64,000 bases of DNA, from assembly GCA_033980235.1 (NCBI GenBank), contig CM067065.1, forward strand, positions 22,324,837-22,388,836, written 5' to 3'. Position numbers and translations under genes: made by a program. The notes below the pieces were generated by a model. It saw nothing but the letters and a program-made list of their open reading frames with translations, was not told the DNA's origin and ran no database searches. Origin of the DNA: Diadema setosum (Eukaryota; Echinodermata; Echinoidea; Diadematoida; Diadematidae). Each line of letters opens with the position of its first letter. Position 1 is the first letter of the stretch. Below are positions 12,701 through 51,540 of the stretch, in pieces.

Positions 12701-14587
12701 CACACTGAATGGACACATAAAAAGAACCCAAATTTCTGAGGTTTAGTGGTGAATCACCTAAAAAACATTGAAGACTAGTCACAAATACAACTGTATGCTA
12801 AGACTGGTGTCTGTGGGCAGAATAGCAGAATCTGCTTGTGAGGAAACTGATTTCTATCATTCTTCTTGTTTTGTTTTTGTTTTTGTTGTTTTACTGCTAG
12901 TATCAAAACAGTCGATTACAAATCATTTTTTTTTTTTTATTCAGTAGGCAACATCTAGCGTATGAAGTTTACATTATTGCCAATTCTAAATGACAAGATT
13001 GTTTTTGCTGCGAAAGTTCTGAACAACTAGCTGGGTTCCTCTTACAGTAAGACTTTTTTGCTGCAGATAAAGACAATTACCGCTTCATCATCACTGCCGT
13101 CACTGCTGTCTTTAGCTGCACTGGCGGCCGGCTTCTTGGCCTCCTGGAAATCAGACATCGAATCATTGCTGCTCTCATCCTCATTGGTCACACCCCCTTC
13201 TTCCATTGGCTCCTCCTCCTCCTCATTAGCTGCTGCCTGATTGGCTGCTGGCACAGCTTGGCTCTGCCTATGAACATCAGCGTCTGATGACGATGGTGAT
13301 GGTGTTGCAGAACCACCATTTCCACTGTTTTCATGATCATTTGGAACTCTGTGCAAGCTACCTCCAATGCCAGTTCCTGATTGGATAAAAGTTCTTCCAT
13401 CATTTGCATATTCACTTTCTCTCTCAGCTGACTGCTCTGGGGCAGTTTCTACCCTCCTTCCATCGGCAGCTGAATGCAAACTGCTCTGCGAGCGTCCAAA
13501 GTGTGAAAGACCACTGGGGCCTGGTACATCAAGGTCCATTGTCACCCCTGTAGCATGATGCAGTCCTGATGTGGACGCACCTGCCGCTGATGTGGATGAC
13601 GCCGCCGATGTGGATGCACCCGCCGTCAACATGTCAGAATTGGTTAACTCCGGTCTGATCTGGTTCTGGCTGGCAGGCTGCGGTATCAAAAGCAGCGACT
13701 CACTCTCCGCCTGTGAGGCACCAGGCATATCGGCTCTCATCTCCGTACCGTTGCCGACAGGTGCATCTTGCGCCTCTCCTCTTGTTGCCGACGAGGGCTA
13801 ACAAACAAAGATGTATTATGTACATTGTATGACAAGTAGTATATCATACTTGCATAATTCACAAGTCAAAGCATACGAATGCATTGAAAAGTGGCCAAAC
13901 AGCTCATGCATAAAGCTAGATGAAGCCTCAGAAGGGGCACAACAATAGACATTGGTGTGTTCACAGTCTGCATTGTAAATGCACAAAATTCATCTACATA
14001 CAATACATTGTAAATGTAACACAATATGTACCAGTTCACTGTACATTGTACATACATGTACAATGTATGATGTTTATGTAGGCCTATGCACTACCAATCA
14101 AAATGTGTGATTTTGGTCATAATTATGAAGATGCCCCCAGGAACACCTGAATCTTTGTGTTTAACGGAAAGAAGAACATTGTACATCAAATGAGGTTACT
14201 CATTTGCACGGGTATTACAAGCTCATCAAAATCGGATGCTGGACACAACCCATTGGACTAGTCAAGTACAGATGTACACATTTGTTCATACATTGTATCA
14301 GGCCAAACCATGAAATATGTTGTATTTTGTACATGTACAAATTATCAGGTTACATTGCAGTACAACTTGCAAATTTAGGCCTTACTGATCACAACTAACA
14401 TCTGCTTTAAAGTATCTATAGGCAAGTATTGTACATGTACAAACTGTACCTGATTGGCAGGTTCTTCGCCATCAGAAATCTCTGTCGCATCAGAGTCATA
14501 GAGATCCTCGGAGCCCTCGCCATCATCGCTGTCGAGCAGGATGGTGGACCTAGAACTGTTGTCATCTTCGTCAAGGGTCCCCTCCAT
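615..14587 (-). CDS. RFWD3: RFWD3-type E3 ubiquitin ligase, 3' end outside window
   Basis: Spliced gene read on the minus strand. Coding exons in transcript order are 14587-14450, 13797-13081, 12192-12104, 11061-10924, 10310-10170, 5410-5317, 4914-4813, 4130-3970, 2955-2752, 1247-1153 and 706-615. All introns are GT-AG and every phase matches, giving 657 codons with no stop. Residues 1-285 are acidic and Ser-rich. The RING spans about 288-335 (C-IIC, CGHLFGQSC, CPQC); the usual fifth-ligand Cys is Gly, as I recall for vertebrate RFWD3. About 362-407 is a coiled coil. WD40-like blades run from about 425 (for example [44 protein letters not shown]). Vertebrate RFWD3 is about 774 residues, so roughly 110 remain outside. 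The family ubiquitinates RPA and RAD51 at stalled forks in interstrand crosslink repair (FANCW). Identity is by remembered family sequence and is strong. Confidence 0.93.
1153..1247 (-). CDS. RFWD3: RFWD3 WD40 exon
   Basis: Acceptor ttccctatcag|A and donor GGAAG|GTTGGT. Encodes [20 protein letters not shown] and [12 protein letters not shown]. The family counterpart reads GGVLAGTLEDASFWEQ. The exon is short and was found by following the splice phase from 2752. Confidence 0.92.
1511..1540. repeat. Stem-loop, 12-bp arms
   Basis: CCATGCATCCAG and CTGGATGCATGG separated by TAATTC. The neighbouring 1430-1490 (gttcacgcactcagtacgaa, cctattggct) matches the interior of the element at 46305, so this may be a relic of it. 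Confidence 0.65.
2752..2955 (-). CDS. RFWD3: RFWD3 WD40 exon
   Basis: Acceptor tccatttccag|C and donor TTTCC|GTAAGT. Encodes [20 protein letters not shown], then [18 protein letters not shown] and [13 protein letters not shown]. Vertebrate RFWD3 has the same arrangement (WSCCW, YAGLANGS, RCPLVSL). Confidence 0.94.
3177..3385. mobile_element. TA-flanked MITE, family CTGTAAAAGTGG, copy 1
   Basis: TA on both sides. Inverted ends CTGTAAAAGTGG / CCATTTTTACAG. Inside are ttttcgcg pieces and aattccac-ggaat. TA targets suggest Tc1/mariner mobilisation. In an RFWD3 intron. Confidence 0.75.
3970..4130 (-). CDS. RFWD3: RFWD3 WD40 exon
   Basis: Acceptor gccctcccag|ATA and donor CAGTC|GTGAGT. Encodes [19 protein letters not shown] followed by [19 protein letters not shown] and [16 protein letters not shown], a clear WD blade ([13 protein letters not shown]). 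Confidence 0.92.
4458..4713. mobile_element. MITE with TATCGTCGCTGGGG ends, copy 1
   Basis: Inverted ends TATCGTCGCTGGGGCGACAA and its counterpart near 4690-4713. About 255 bp; the internal part begins caaatgttcaggagagcc. Two more copies occur in the window. Confidence 0.8.
4813..4914 (-). CDS. RFWD3: RFWD3 WD40-region exon
   Basis: Acceptor cttctaaacag|AAT and donor AAAAAG|GTGAGT, exactly 34 codons, phase 0. Encodes [19 protein letters not shown] and then [10 protein letters not shown]. The family equivalent begins AGNCRIMAY. Confidence 0.9.
5317..5410 (-). CDS. RFWD3: RFWD3 exon before the WD40 region
   Basis: Acceptor tgatgcag|C and donor TCTGCT|GTAAGT. Encodes a Ser-rich linker ([17 protein letters not shown]) followed by [12 protein letters not shown]. 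This corresponds to the vertebrate KYHFQKTFTVSQ entry into the propeller. Confidence 0.88.
5608..5864. mobile_element. TATCGTCGCTGGGG MITE, copy 2 (reverse)
   Basis: The same element in the opposite orientation, flanked by ATAT-like bases. The internal segment matches copy 1 when reversed. Only about 200 bp past the RFWD3 exon at 5317-5410. Confidence 0.8.
6804..7140. mobile_element. Partial relative of the 45515 element
   Basis: TTAA at 6800-6803 is followed by AGGGAAGGTAAACCC. It shares with 45515-46080 the segments attagtagaacacat, gaggaaaatcgga, caaaagttatgaattttt and gatgaggagactacta. No matching right end is seen; it seems cut near 7140. In RFWD3 intron 10169-5411. Confidence 0.6.
7170..7455. 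repeat. Two-copy tandem repeat, about 147-bp period
   Basis: gaagatacagg, tatgacctttgacc, agatgg and gtgcaaaatatggga recur in order at 7172-7290 and 7318-7447. The TGACCTTTGACC core is the same as in the 18.5-kb array. Confidence 0.7.
7628..7690 (-). repeat. tRNA-derived sequence (degenerate, Thr-like), SINE-type remnant
   Basis: The minus strand reads tagcgcatccg (A-box like), ctCGTaatc (a Thr anticodon-loop look), then ggttcgaggctcacccc (B-box like). The arms do not pair well and the D loop is shortened, so it is not a working tRNA. A-rich sequence follows on the plus strand's left. In an RFWD3 intron. Confidence 0.45.
8731..9705. mobile_element. Non-autonomous TTAA-flanked element, piggyBac-type ends (975 bp)
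   Basis: TTAA at 8727-8730 and 9706-9709 flank perfect 16-bp inverted ends, CCCTATAAAGCCCAAG (8731-8746) and its complement (9690-9705). Next to each end lies a G/C palindrome around gggggcac..gtgccccc. TTAA targets and CCC-starting ends are hallmarks of piggyBac transposition. The interior is AT-rich with no transposase frame. It sits in RFWD3 intron 10169-5411. Confidence 0.9.
9938..9967. repeat. Short perfect stem-loop
   Basis: aggtgatccgag and ctcggatcacct pair with a six-base loop. Surrounding sequence (agaaagaaa upstream, tttggctcaggtgagc downstream) suggests the tail of a dispersed repeat. Confidence 0.7.
10170..10310 (-). CDS. RFWD3: RFWD3 coiled-coil exon
   Basis: Acceptor ttgtaccag|GG and donor AGGAG|GTGAGA. 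Encodes a charged heptad-like helix beginning [18 protein letters not shown], about residues 362-407. The final AG joins the C at 5410 to make Ser, so no exon is missing across the long intron 5411-10169. Confidence 0.9.
10320..10570. repeat. Tetranucleotide microsatellite (ATGG/ATAG/ATAA)n
   Basis: Runs of gatggataaataga-type units next to the RFWD3 coiled-coil exon; decays toward 10570. Confidence 0.9.
10685..10885. mobile_element. MITE with TGTAAAACGAGGAATG end, copy A
   Basis: Begins ctgtaaaacgaggaatgttcg and ends atgttttaca. It contains several ttcgcga and catgccgc pieces. A second copy is reversed at about 35900-36105. It lies just before the RFWD3 RING exon. Confidence 0.6.
10924..11061 (-). 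CDS. RFWD3: RFWD3 RING exon, second half
   Basis: Acceptor acattgtag|C and donor ATCAA|GTAAGC. Encodes [17 protein letters not shown], completing the RING, then the linker [20 protein letters not shown] followed by [10 protein letters not shown]. The linker matches the family pattern after the RING. Confidence 0.93.
11681..11975. mobile_element. MITE with GCGCGGTCAGACTGGCAAAA ends (295 bp)
   Basis: Long inverted ends, about 39 bases, start GCGCGGTCAGACTGGCAAAA and mirror at 11937-11975. Several gatcttaaacttcttgatc-type pieces repeat inside. Target duplication unclear. In RFWD3 intron 11062-12103. Confidence 0.8.
12104..12192 (-). CDS. RFWD3: RFWD3 RING exon, first half
   Basis: Acceptor ccttccttag|CAA and donor CAGAG|GTAAAA. 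Encodes [16 protein letters not shown] and [13 protein letters not shown], with zinc ligands C-x2-C and C-G-H. The last codon is split (AG|C) with the next exon. It is too short to show as a standalone reading frame. Confidence 0.93.
13081..13797 (-). CDS. RFWD3: RFWD3 coding exon 2, Ser/Ala-rich region (residues 47-285)
   Basis: Acceptor tttgttag|CCC and donor GCG|GTAATT, phase 0 on both sides, 239 codons. Low-complexity Ser/Ala/Glu-rich and presumably disordered. An acidic run near the end ([10 protein letters not shown]) precedes the RING exon. Vertebrate RFWD3 carries ATM/ATR phosphosites in its N-terminal part; I cannot assign equivalents here. Confidence 0.88.
14450..14587 (-). CDS. RFWD3: RFWD3 coding exon 1 (residues 1-46)
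   Basis: Begins at ATG 14587 and ends at a CAG|GTACAG donor, phase 0. It is acidic: [12 protein letters not shown], then [13 protein letters not shown]. The hydrophobic ILL followed by Asp/Ser/Asp resembles a SUMO-interacting motif (inference). The start is the first ATG in this exon that stays in frame with the rest. Confidence 0.88.
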
Positions 14588-14676
14588 TTCAGATCACCAG
14601 CTTCAGATGCACATTTCAGTTCATTTCTTCCAGTTAGTCGTTAGTCGTTAGTTTTTTGTGAACATTCATCAGATCC
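14588..14676 (-). other. RFWD3: RFWD3 5' UTR part of the first coding exon
   Basis: A good acceptor (gtttgttttgcag|GGATCTG) lies 89 bases before the ATG at 14587. The exon therefore probably begins at 14676, with a further noncoding exon upstream. Stops occur in frame before the ATG, which supports this start. Confidence 0.65.
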
Positions 14677-14833
14677 CTGCAAAACAAACACAAAACAGTA
14701 GACCGTGACCCTACAATGTGTATGTATTGTAGATCCTAATTACTTTTCAGGTACGCCACTTGTATTCAATGCACTTCAACTAGACCCCCGTCTACTCTAA
14801 TTTTAAGTACCATACCGCAGCACAGGTAGGCCA

Positions 14834-14975
14834 GCCCGTTTCATAAAACTTGTCATCAGTGACAAGTTGTCATAGATGTGACAAGCTACTGAAATTCTTG
14901 CATCTGATTGGCTGAGAGCAAATTTGTCATAGAAATGTGGCAGTTGTCATTGATGACAAGTTTTATGAAACGGGC
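14834..14975. mobile_element. Hairpin MITE with GCCCGTTTCATAAAACTTGT ends
   Basis: 142 bp. Ends GCCCGTTTCATAAAACTTGT / inverted, with gtcatcagtgacaag-type internal palindromes. It lies in the first RFWD3 intron. A related half element may be at 1913-1980 (ccccatttcataaaagatg). Confidence 0.75.
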
Positions 14976-15741
14976 CCGTTTGTACAATTTTGATTACACT
15001 TTTACACTTTAATACAAAATCTAATATCTTGCGAATCTACTTCACTTGCAATTAACATGATTAAGCATTTTCCCACTATACTACGAACAGTAGAAAATGT
15101 GTGACAATCTTCACAACTATTAAGCTACATGCAGCCTACATATCCAATGCTTTTTAGCCCAACCAGACGACTGGGCTGTGTATATTTATCAATGCGTACG
15201 TGTAAACTGCAAACATTTAATATTTCACAGTAAGTCCGACCTTTTGTTTTGTCTCTTCCCAAAATTTGCAACCGTTGTGTTGGCTTTGCCTTTGTCCTTT
15301 GAATAGGCCTACTAGTACTACTACTACACGTAGGCCTAGATCATGATTGGGGAGAAGAAGATCTGTGTTCATGTTATGGTGTGATAATTAGTAGACTAGG
15401 CCTAGGCCTAGACTAGATCTATACAGTGAATAAAGTCTAACGTTATGAGGTACCAGGTACTGCTGTAGTGTAGGCCTATAAGTTTGAATCATAAATGTAG
15501 CCGAGTCCAAGCCTGGTTACTTTTTTAGTCAATGAACAATGGAAAAGGATCAGTCTGTCATTTATTAATCTATCCTTGGTGGCATGGCATTGGTGATACG
15601 GATGTACAGGTCAGTATATCAATGCCAAGGCAAATGGTCAGTAACAATTGTCAATGCAACGTCAACGACAACGTATGGAATTCAGTTAGGCCCCCGTAGT
15701 ACAATGTACCTAGAAATGACGGCATGACATTCATTTTTTAC

Positions 15742-15830
15742 CTGGCACAACTCATGGACTGAGGTCTAGCACAATTCGTCCGTATCTCCAGCTCCATCTG
15801 TAGAGAATAAAATTGGCATGACACTCCCTA
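15742..15830 (-). other. RFWD3: Candidate noncoding first exon of RFWD3 (5' limit unknown)
   Basis: On the minus strand, GTGCCAG|GTAAAAAATG at 15742/15741 is a strong donor, and the next suitable acceptor is at 14676. The upstream limit is arbitrary. If transcription begins above 15797, the ATG there opens a uORF of about 20 codons that would stop just after the splice (AGG ATC TGA). Confidence 0.4.
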
Positions 15831-16182
15831 CTCGCTGTTTAATACATTTTATAAACATTTGCAGTTTGCCAATGTCATCAATGCATGCATGCAGTATGCA
15901 GGTACTAGGTGGCTTTGGTGCGTACGTGCGTTTCCAGTGTGCATATGCTGTGTGTACTGTGTGTGTTATCGAACATCGCGCGAAGCAGATCAACAAATAA
16001 TAATAGGTTATCAAACGTATATTGGACTTTTAGATGATTATTTATTTTTGTTACATCTACTGTAAATATTTTTACCCATCAAAATATTTATATTTACATG
16101 AAATTGTCTTAATATTAGCTCGATTGTCTTGAGCATATCATTATCTAAAATCAGAAATGGAGCGAGCCTAATATGTGTCAAC
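15743..16182. promoter_or_regulatory. Probable bidirectional promoter between RFWD3 and YIPF3
   Basis: The candidate RFWD3 first exon (ending at 15742) and the YIPF3 ATG (16183) are divergent and less than 450 bp apart. A few CpGs occur (for example gaacatcgcgcgaag near 15970), but I see no TATA box in a convincing place. A tiny uORF, ATG GAG CGA GCC TAA, lies at 16157-16171 just before the YIPF3 ATG. Inference from layout only. Confidence 0.4.
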
Positions 16183-46755
<30,573 letters not shown>

Positions 46756-47963
46756 CAGAGATGTAGATCCCAAAACAACCAGCAGTGGAGTTGAAAGATA
46801 ACCTGACATGTTACAGGAGAACAGGAGAACAAGCATTTAAGGAGAGCTGCTAAACTGGAGGGAAATAAGAGATCCAGAGGACCATGTGAAGATGCTGAAA
46901 AACCAACTGCCTGTATCACCAAATGTATATTATGTTACAACAAGGAATATACTGGTACTGATGATAAAATGTCTACAATGTGCATATATATATACACATT
47001 ATGTTTGTTGTTGTTTTGTTTGTGTGTGTATGATATGTAATATTTTCAGCCTGTATACATTGCGAGGGAGGCATAGATAGGAATAGAGAGAGGGAGAGAG
47101 AGGGAGAAAAAAAAAACACTGTGTGTTAAAGAGACAATCGTAATATACTATGGGTCATACAAATTCAAAAAACCTTATTTGAGCTGATTTGATTCTTGTT
47201 TTGTAGGTATTCCACAAACTTGTAGTGAAAGTATCATTGACTTCCATCTCATTGTGCCAGATAGTCAAGAATGGGGGTATGTCTAAGTATGCAAATATTG
47301 TAGGTCCTATTTAGCAATAGGGGGCTTCTTGTCCTTGCCCTCATTGCATCTTATTGTGTGTAGCCATTCAACAATATAAACTGTGAAGTTAGAAAGCATT
47401 TGTTTATGAACTATTCAAAGCTTTTTATAAACTTTTAAAGTGGAGATTCAAGCCTCTACCCCTCTCTTAATGAGATGATTTCATCTTTAACATAATTGAG
47501 CCCAGGGAAAGTACTGGAAAGTGTGTTAGAGTCAAATGTGATCTTTCACTCTTAAAATTATATTGTTTTCTGGACAGAAATGTTAAAGACATTTTAAGAT
47601 TTAAAAAGTATTTCATATAAAAACTCACTACCACATGGGAGCTTCCATGTTATCATCATGTACATGTATATAGATAATGTACATGTAGCTTCCTTTTTGA
47701 CATGCTGTAGTGAACCCAATTCTTGGATTTTGTTGTTTTTGTGTGGGTTTTTTTTTTCTCTCTCTCACTCTCTTTGAGAGTCCCCTCTCTTTCCCAACCC
47801 TCCTCCCCATTCCCTGTGTCACCAATCACCCGCCCCCTTCTTTCATCACCTTCCTCTCCCGTGTTTGTGTGGCACCGTGAAATTTATCACCCCTCTGTCC
47901 ACACTCCTGCTCCCACGATTCTCATCACAGTGTCACCATAACATCTTCATCATACCAATCTAC

Positions 47964-48409
47964 CGTATGTCCCCCCCCAAAAAATTACGAGACCCTCCGC
48001 AATGATATCTTTAAAAATATTGAATCAATCTAAATACAAATTCAGGGTATAAAACTATAACTCATTGCCCACATCTTACAGAAAACCCCATTCAATTTGC
48101 TTCAGTGGTCAAAGAGAAATAAGGAATTTTGTAAAGGAATGTCCGGAATCTCTTCCTTCCAAGTTCTGTCTATTGTATTCACACACAAGATTATCAGAGT
48201 GCTTAACTTGGAAGAATTAGACTCATGACATGCTTTACAACAATCCACATTTCTCTGTGACCGCTTAACCAAAGCAAATGGGGTTTTCTGCAAAATAGAG
48301 CTAAAATGTTATATTTTAAGGCCCTGAAGTAGCATTCAGACAATTTCATCATATTGGGTGTTATCAATGCGAAAATCTGATTGTAATTTTTTGGGGGGAC
48401 ATCCTGTAC
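47964..48409. mobile_element. Inverted-repeat element with ATGTCCCCCC ends
   Basis: The left end, atgtccccccccaaaaaattac near 47967, is mirrored by gtaattttttggggggacat near 48383-48402, about 440 bp apart. No coding. Confidence 0.6.
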
Positions 48410-49894
48410 TTCTGTTTGATATCATTGTCATCCACCTGTAGGCCTATTTATGTACTTAGCTCTCCCATTCATTCCCTCTCAGATTCTGTTTTACTTTTCA
48501 TTTGCGTACATTTCCTCTCCTCTTCAATTCCAAATAATCTAGTTCTCCTTTCCCTTTTTCTTGCAAAAGAATACCTGAAATAGAAGAAAGGCCCAAATTC
48601 ATTAAAGAGAATTTTGAGGAAATCAGAACATAAGGAAACAAAAACAAATAACATTCTAATATTTTCTCCTTTTTTCAGTTATTAGAATGTTTTGTATACA
48701 GATTTAAATTTAGAACAGTCATTTGAATGATTATCTGTGTTTAGATTACTTTGCTAGGGATCTCCAAAGATGATAACCGAATTTTGACTTGAGCCTTTCT
48801 TATTGTACTGTATAAAGTATTCATACACTTCTTCACTCTCCCCTTAAAAACAAAATTCATTTCATTCTTCTATCTATCTGTCCTTTCACAAGCCGTTTTC
48901 ACCATAATATATTGTTCCTTGTTCTGTCCCTTCTTGCCAACTTCATCCTTCACATGGACTGTCCTGACATTTTCCTTCATAGTGTTCTGCCTTTTATGAT
49001 GCTGGGATGTTGTTATTATCATTCAAGTAATTATGTTTCCATGAAGAAAAATGTGTTTTGTCAATGTACAATTGTATTTTACTTCAGTTGTGAACAGAAA
49101 TGTAGTACAATGTATTTGTTTACCTGGTATTGTTTTGTTTTGTGGATGATGGTGCAAACCAGTCCTGTATCCTGATAAGCAACAGTTGCCAAGACTAGGC
49201 TAGTAGATAATGAATAAATGGTTAAAGTAGTAGAAGAAAATCAATTTTACATTGAAAAGAGAGGTTGCCACGATGCCAAGTTTAGTGGGCGGAAGAGGCT
49301 GCCTCACATACTCTATTGTTGTACATTGTAGTTTGTTTGGTTTTGTTTCTCACCATGACATTCAAACAACAATATCACATCCAGGTAGTTTAAACAGGAA
49401 CTCTCCCAGCATGTTTTATGGAGTTCAGTTGGAGGTTAAATGTGTCTATTCGCTGTCTGTTATGACACTCCATTTCATGCGTTGCACCTCGTGTTTTCAA
49501 GTTTCTCACGCTGACAAAGAACTGGAACAGGTCTACATTGTACACACAAGGGTACACGTCCACTTTCCAATTCAACAACTGCTGTTGAAATGAACTTATT
49601 TGATATTTCCTCTTTTCTTTTCTTTTTTTCCTCAGTCACCACTGTGCCAGAATGAAGAAAAAAATACAGTGTGGCACTTTCTCATGTTTTGATGAGTTGT
49701 GTCTTGCATGACGTAATGTATAAGATCAAATTTTTGTCATGAAAATCTGACAAAACCCACTTTATAAAAAATTGTAGGCATTTGATGAATCATTAGCTTA
49801 CTGTTACAGTTCAGTTAGTTGCGTATTATCTATTATACCCCACCCGCACATAGTGTGTGTGTGGAGGGGGGGGGGGGGGTATATAGGAATCACT

Positions 49895-51540
49895 CTGAGG
49901 TCGGGTGGCCGGTCGGTCGGTCGGTCAGTCCGTTGCAAAATCTTGTGGCTCGAACTCTTCTCACATTTTTTGAGCAATTGACCCCAAATTTGGCATGTGT
50001 GACCAGATGCTATCAAAGGAAGGTGTGCAAGACACCCTTTTCATTAGTATTGCATAATGCATTGCCATGGCAACAGCAATTTTTTAACAAATCTTGTAAA
50101 ATGTTGTGGATCGAATTCTCTCTCATTTTTTGAGTAATTGACCCCAAATTCGGCATGTGTGACCAGAATCAAAGGAAGATGTGCAATACAACTTTTTTTG
50201 TTAGTATTGCATAATGCATTGCCATGGCAACAGCAAATTTTGAACAAATCTTGTAAAATGTTGTGGATTGAACTACTCTTTCATTTTTTGAGCGATTGAC
50301 ACCAAATTTGACATGTGGGACCACTATCAAATAAAGATGTGCATGATACCTCTTTCGTTAGGATTGCATAATGCGTTACCATGGCAATGGCAAATTTTTA
50401 AGAAATCTTACAAAATGTTCCTCTTTGAGCACTTGGCTTAAAATTTGGTGCATATGACCACTACAGTTCATAGATGTGCAAACTTAATCTTTCGTCATTG
50501 TTGAACAATGTGTTGCCATGGTAACAGCATTCTTTCACTAAGAAGAATACAAAAATATTTTGGATTCAGTTAGCTCCCTCAGTCTTTGAGCATACGTGGC
50601 TTGAAATTTGGCACATGTAACGGCTATGGTACGTAGATGTGCAAATTTAATCTGTTGTCATTGTTGAAAAATGTGTTGCCATGGTAACAGCATATTTTGA
50701 CTGAAAATCATACAAAAATACTATGGACTCCGTGAACTCCCTCAGTCTTTGAGCACTTACAGTAGCTTGAAATTTGGCACATGTGACCGTTATAACACAA
50801 CGATGTGCAAACTTCATTTTTCGTCATTGTCGAACAATGTGTTGCCATGGTAACAGTTTATTTTGAATGAAAGTCATACAAAAATACTATTTATTCAATT
50901 AACTCCACCAGTCTTTGAGCACTTGGCTTGAAATTTGGCACATGTGACTGTATAGCATGAAGATGTACAAACTTCCTCTTTCGTCATTGTTGAACAATGT
51001 GTTGCCATGGTAACAGTATATTTTGAATGAAAATCATACAAACATTGTGATTCAGCTAACTCTTTCAGTTTTTGAGCATTTGGCTTCAAATTTGGCACAT
51101 GTGATCTTGGTATAACCTAGATGTGCAAAATTTATCTTTCGTTATTGTTGAAAAATGTGTTGCCATGGTAACTGCATATTTTGAATGAAAATTTTGCAAT
51201 GATATGAATTCAGCTAACTCCCTCAGCTTTTGAGCATTTGACTTGAAATTTGGCACGTGTGATAGCTCTGATATGTAGTTGTGCAAACTTCATTCTTTAT
51301 GTCAAACATTGTGTTGCCATGGTAACATTTTTTTTTTATCATAGAAATTGCCAATTTAATTATCTTACTCTGTCAGGTTTTGAGCACTTGACTTGAGTAT
51401 GGCACATGTGACTATCAGTGAGCAAGATAGACATTTGCTCAATAATGAACAATACATTGCCATGGTTTCTTTTTTTTTTAATAAAAAGCATACAAAGTTA
51501 ATGCTGGTTGAGCAAACTCCCTCATTGTTTGGTGTGGGTA
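49895..51540. repeat. Diverged tandem array of about 157-bp units
   Basis: Ten copies of a unit containing ttgccatggyaac fall at 50061, 50218, 50376, 50512, 50676, 50841, 51001, 51160, 51312 and 51457. Each also has ttgagcacttggcttgaaat and ttggcacatgtga. A (GGTC)n header at 49905-49926 precedes it. Downstream of the YIPF3 terminal exon. Confidence 0.85.

Noticed and set aside
13042..13740. 232-codon continuous minus frame as an independent gene
   Set aside because: It is RFWD3 exon 13081-13797; the last residues run past the donor into the intron and the Met at 13740 is internal.
49895..51540. CRISPR array
   Set aside because: Units of about 157 bp with continuous similarity and eukaryotic context; no repeat-spacer pattern.
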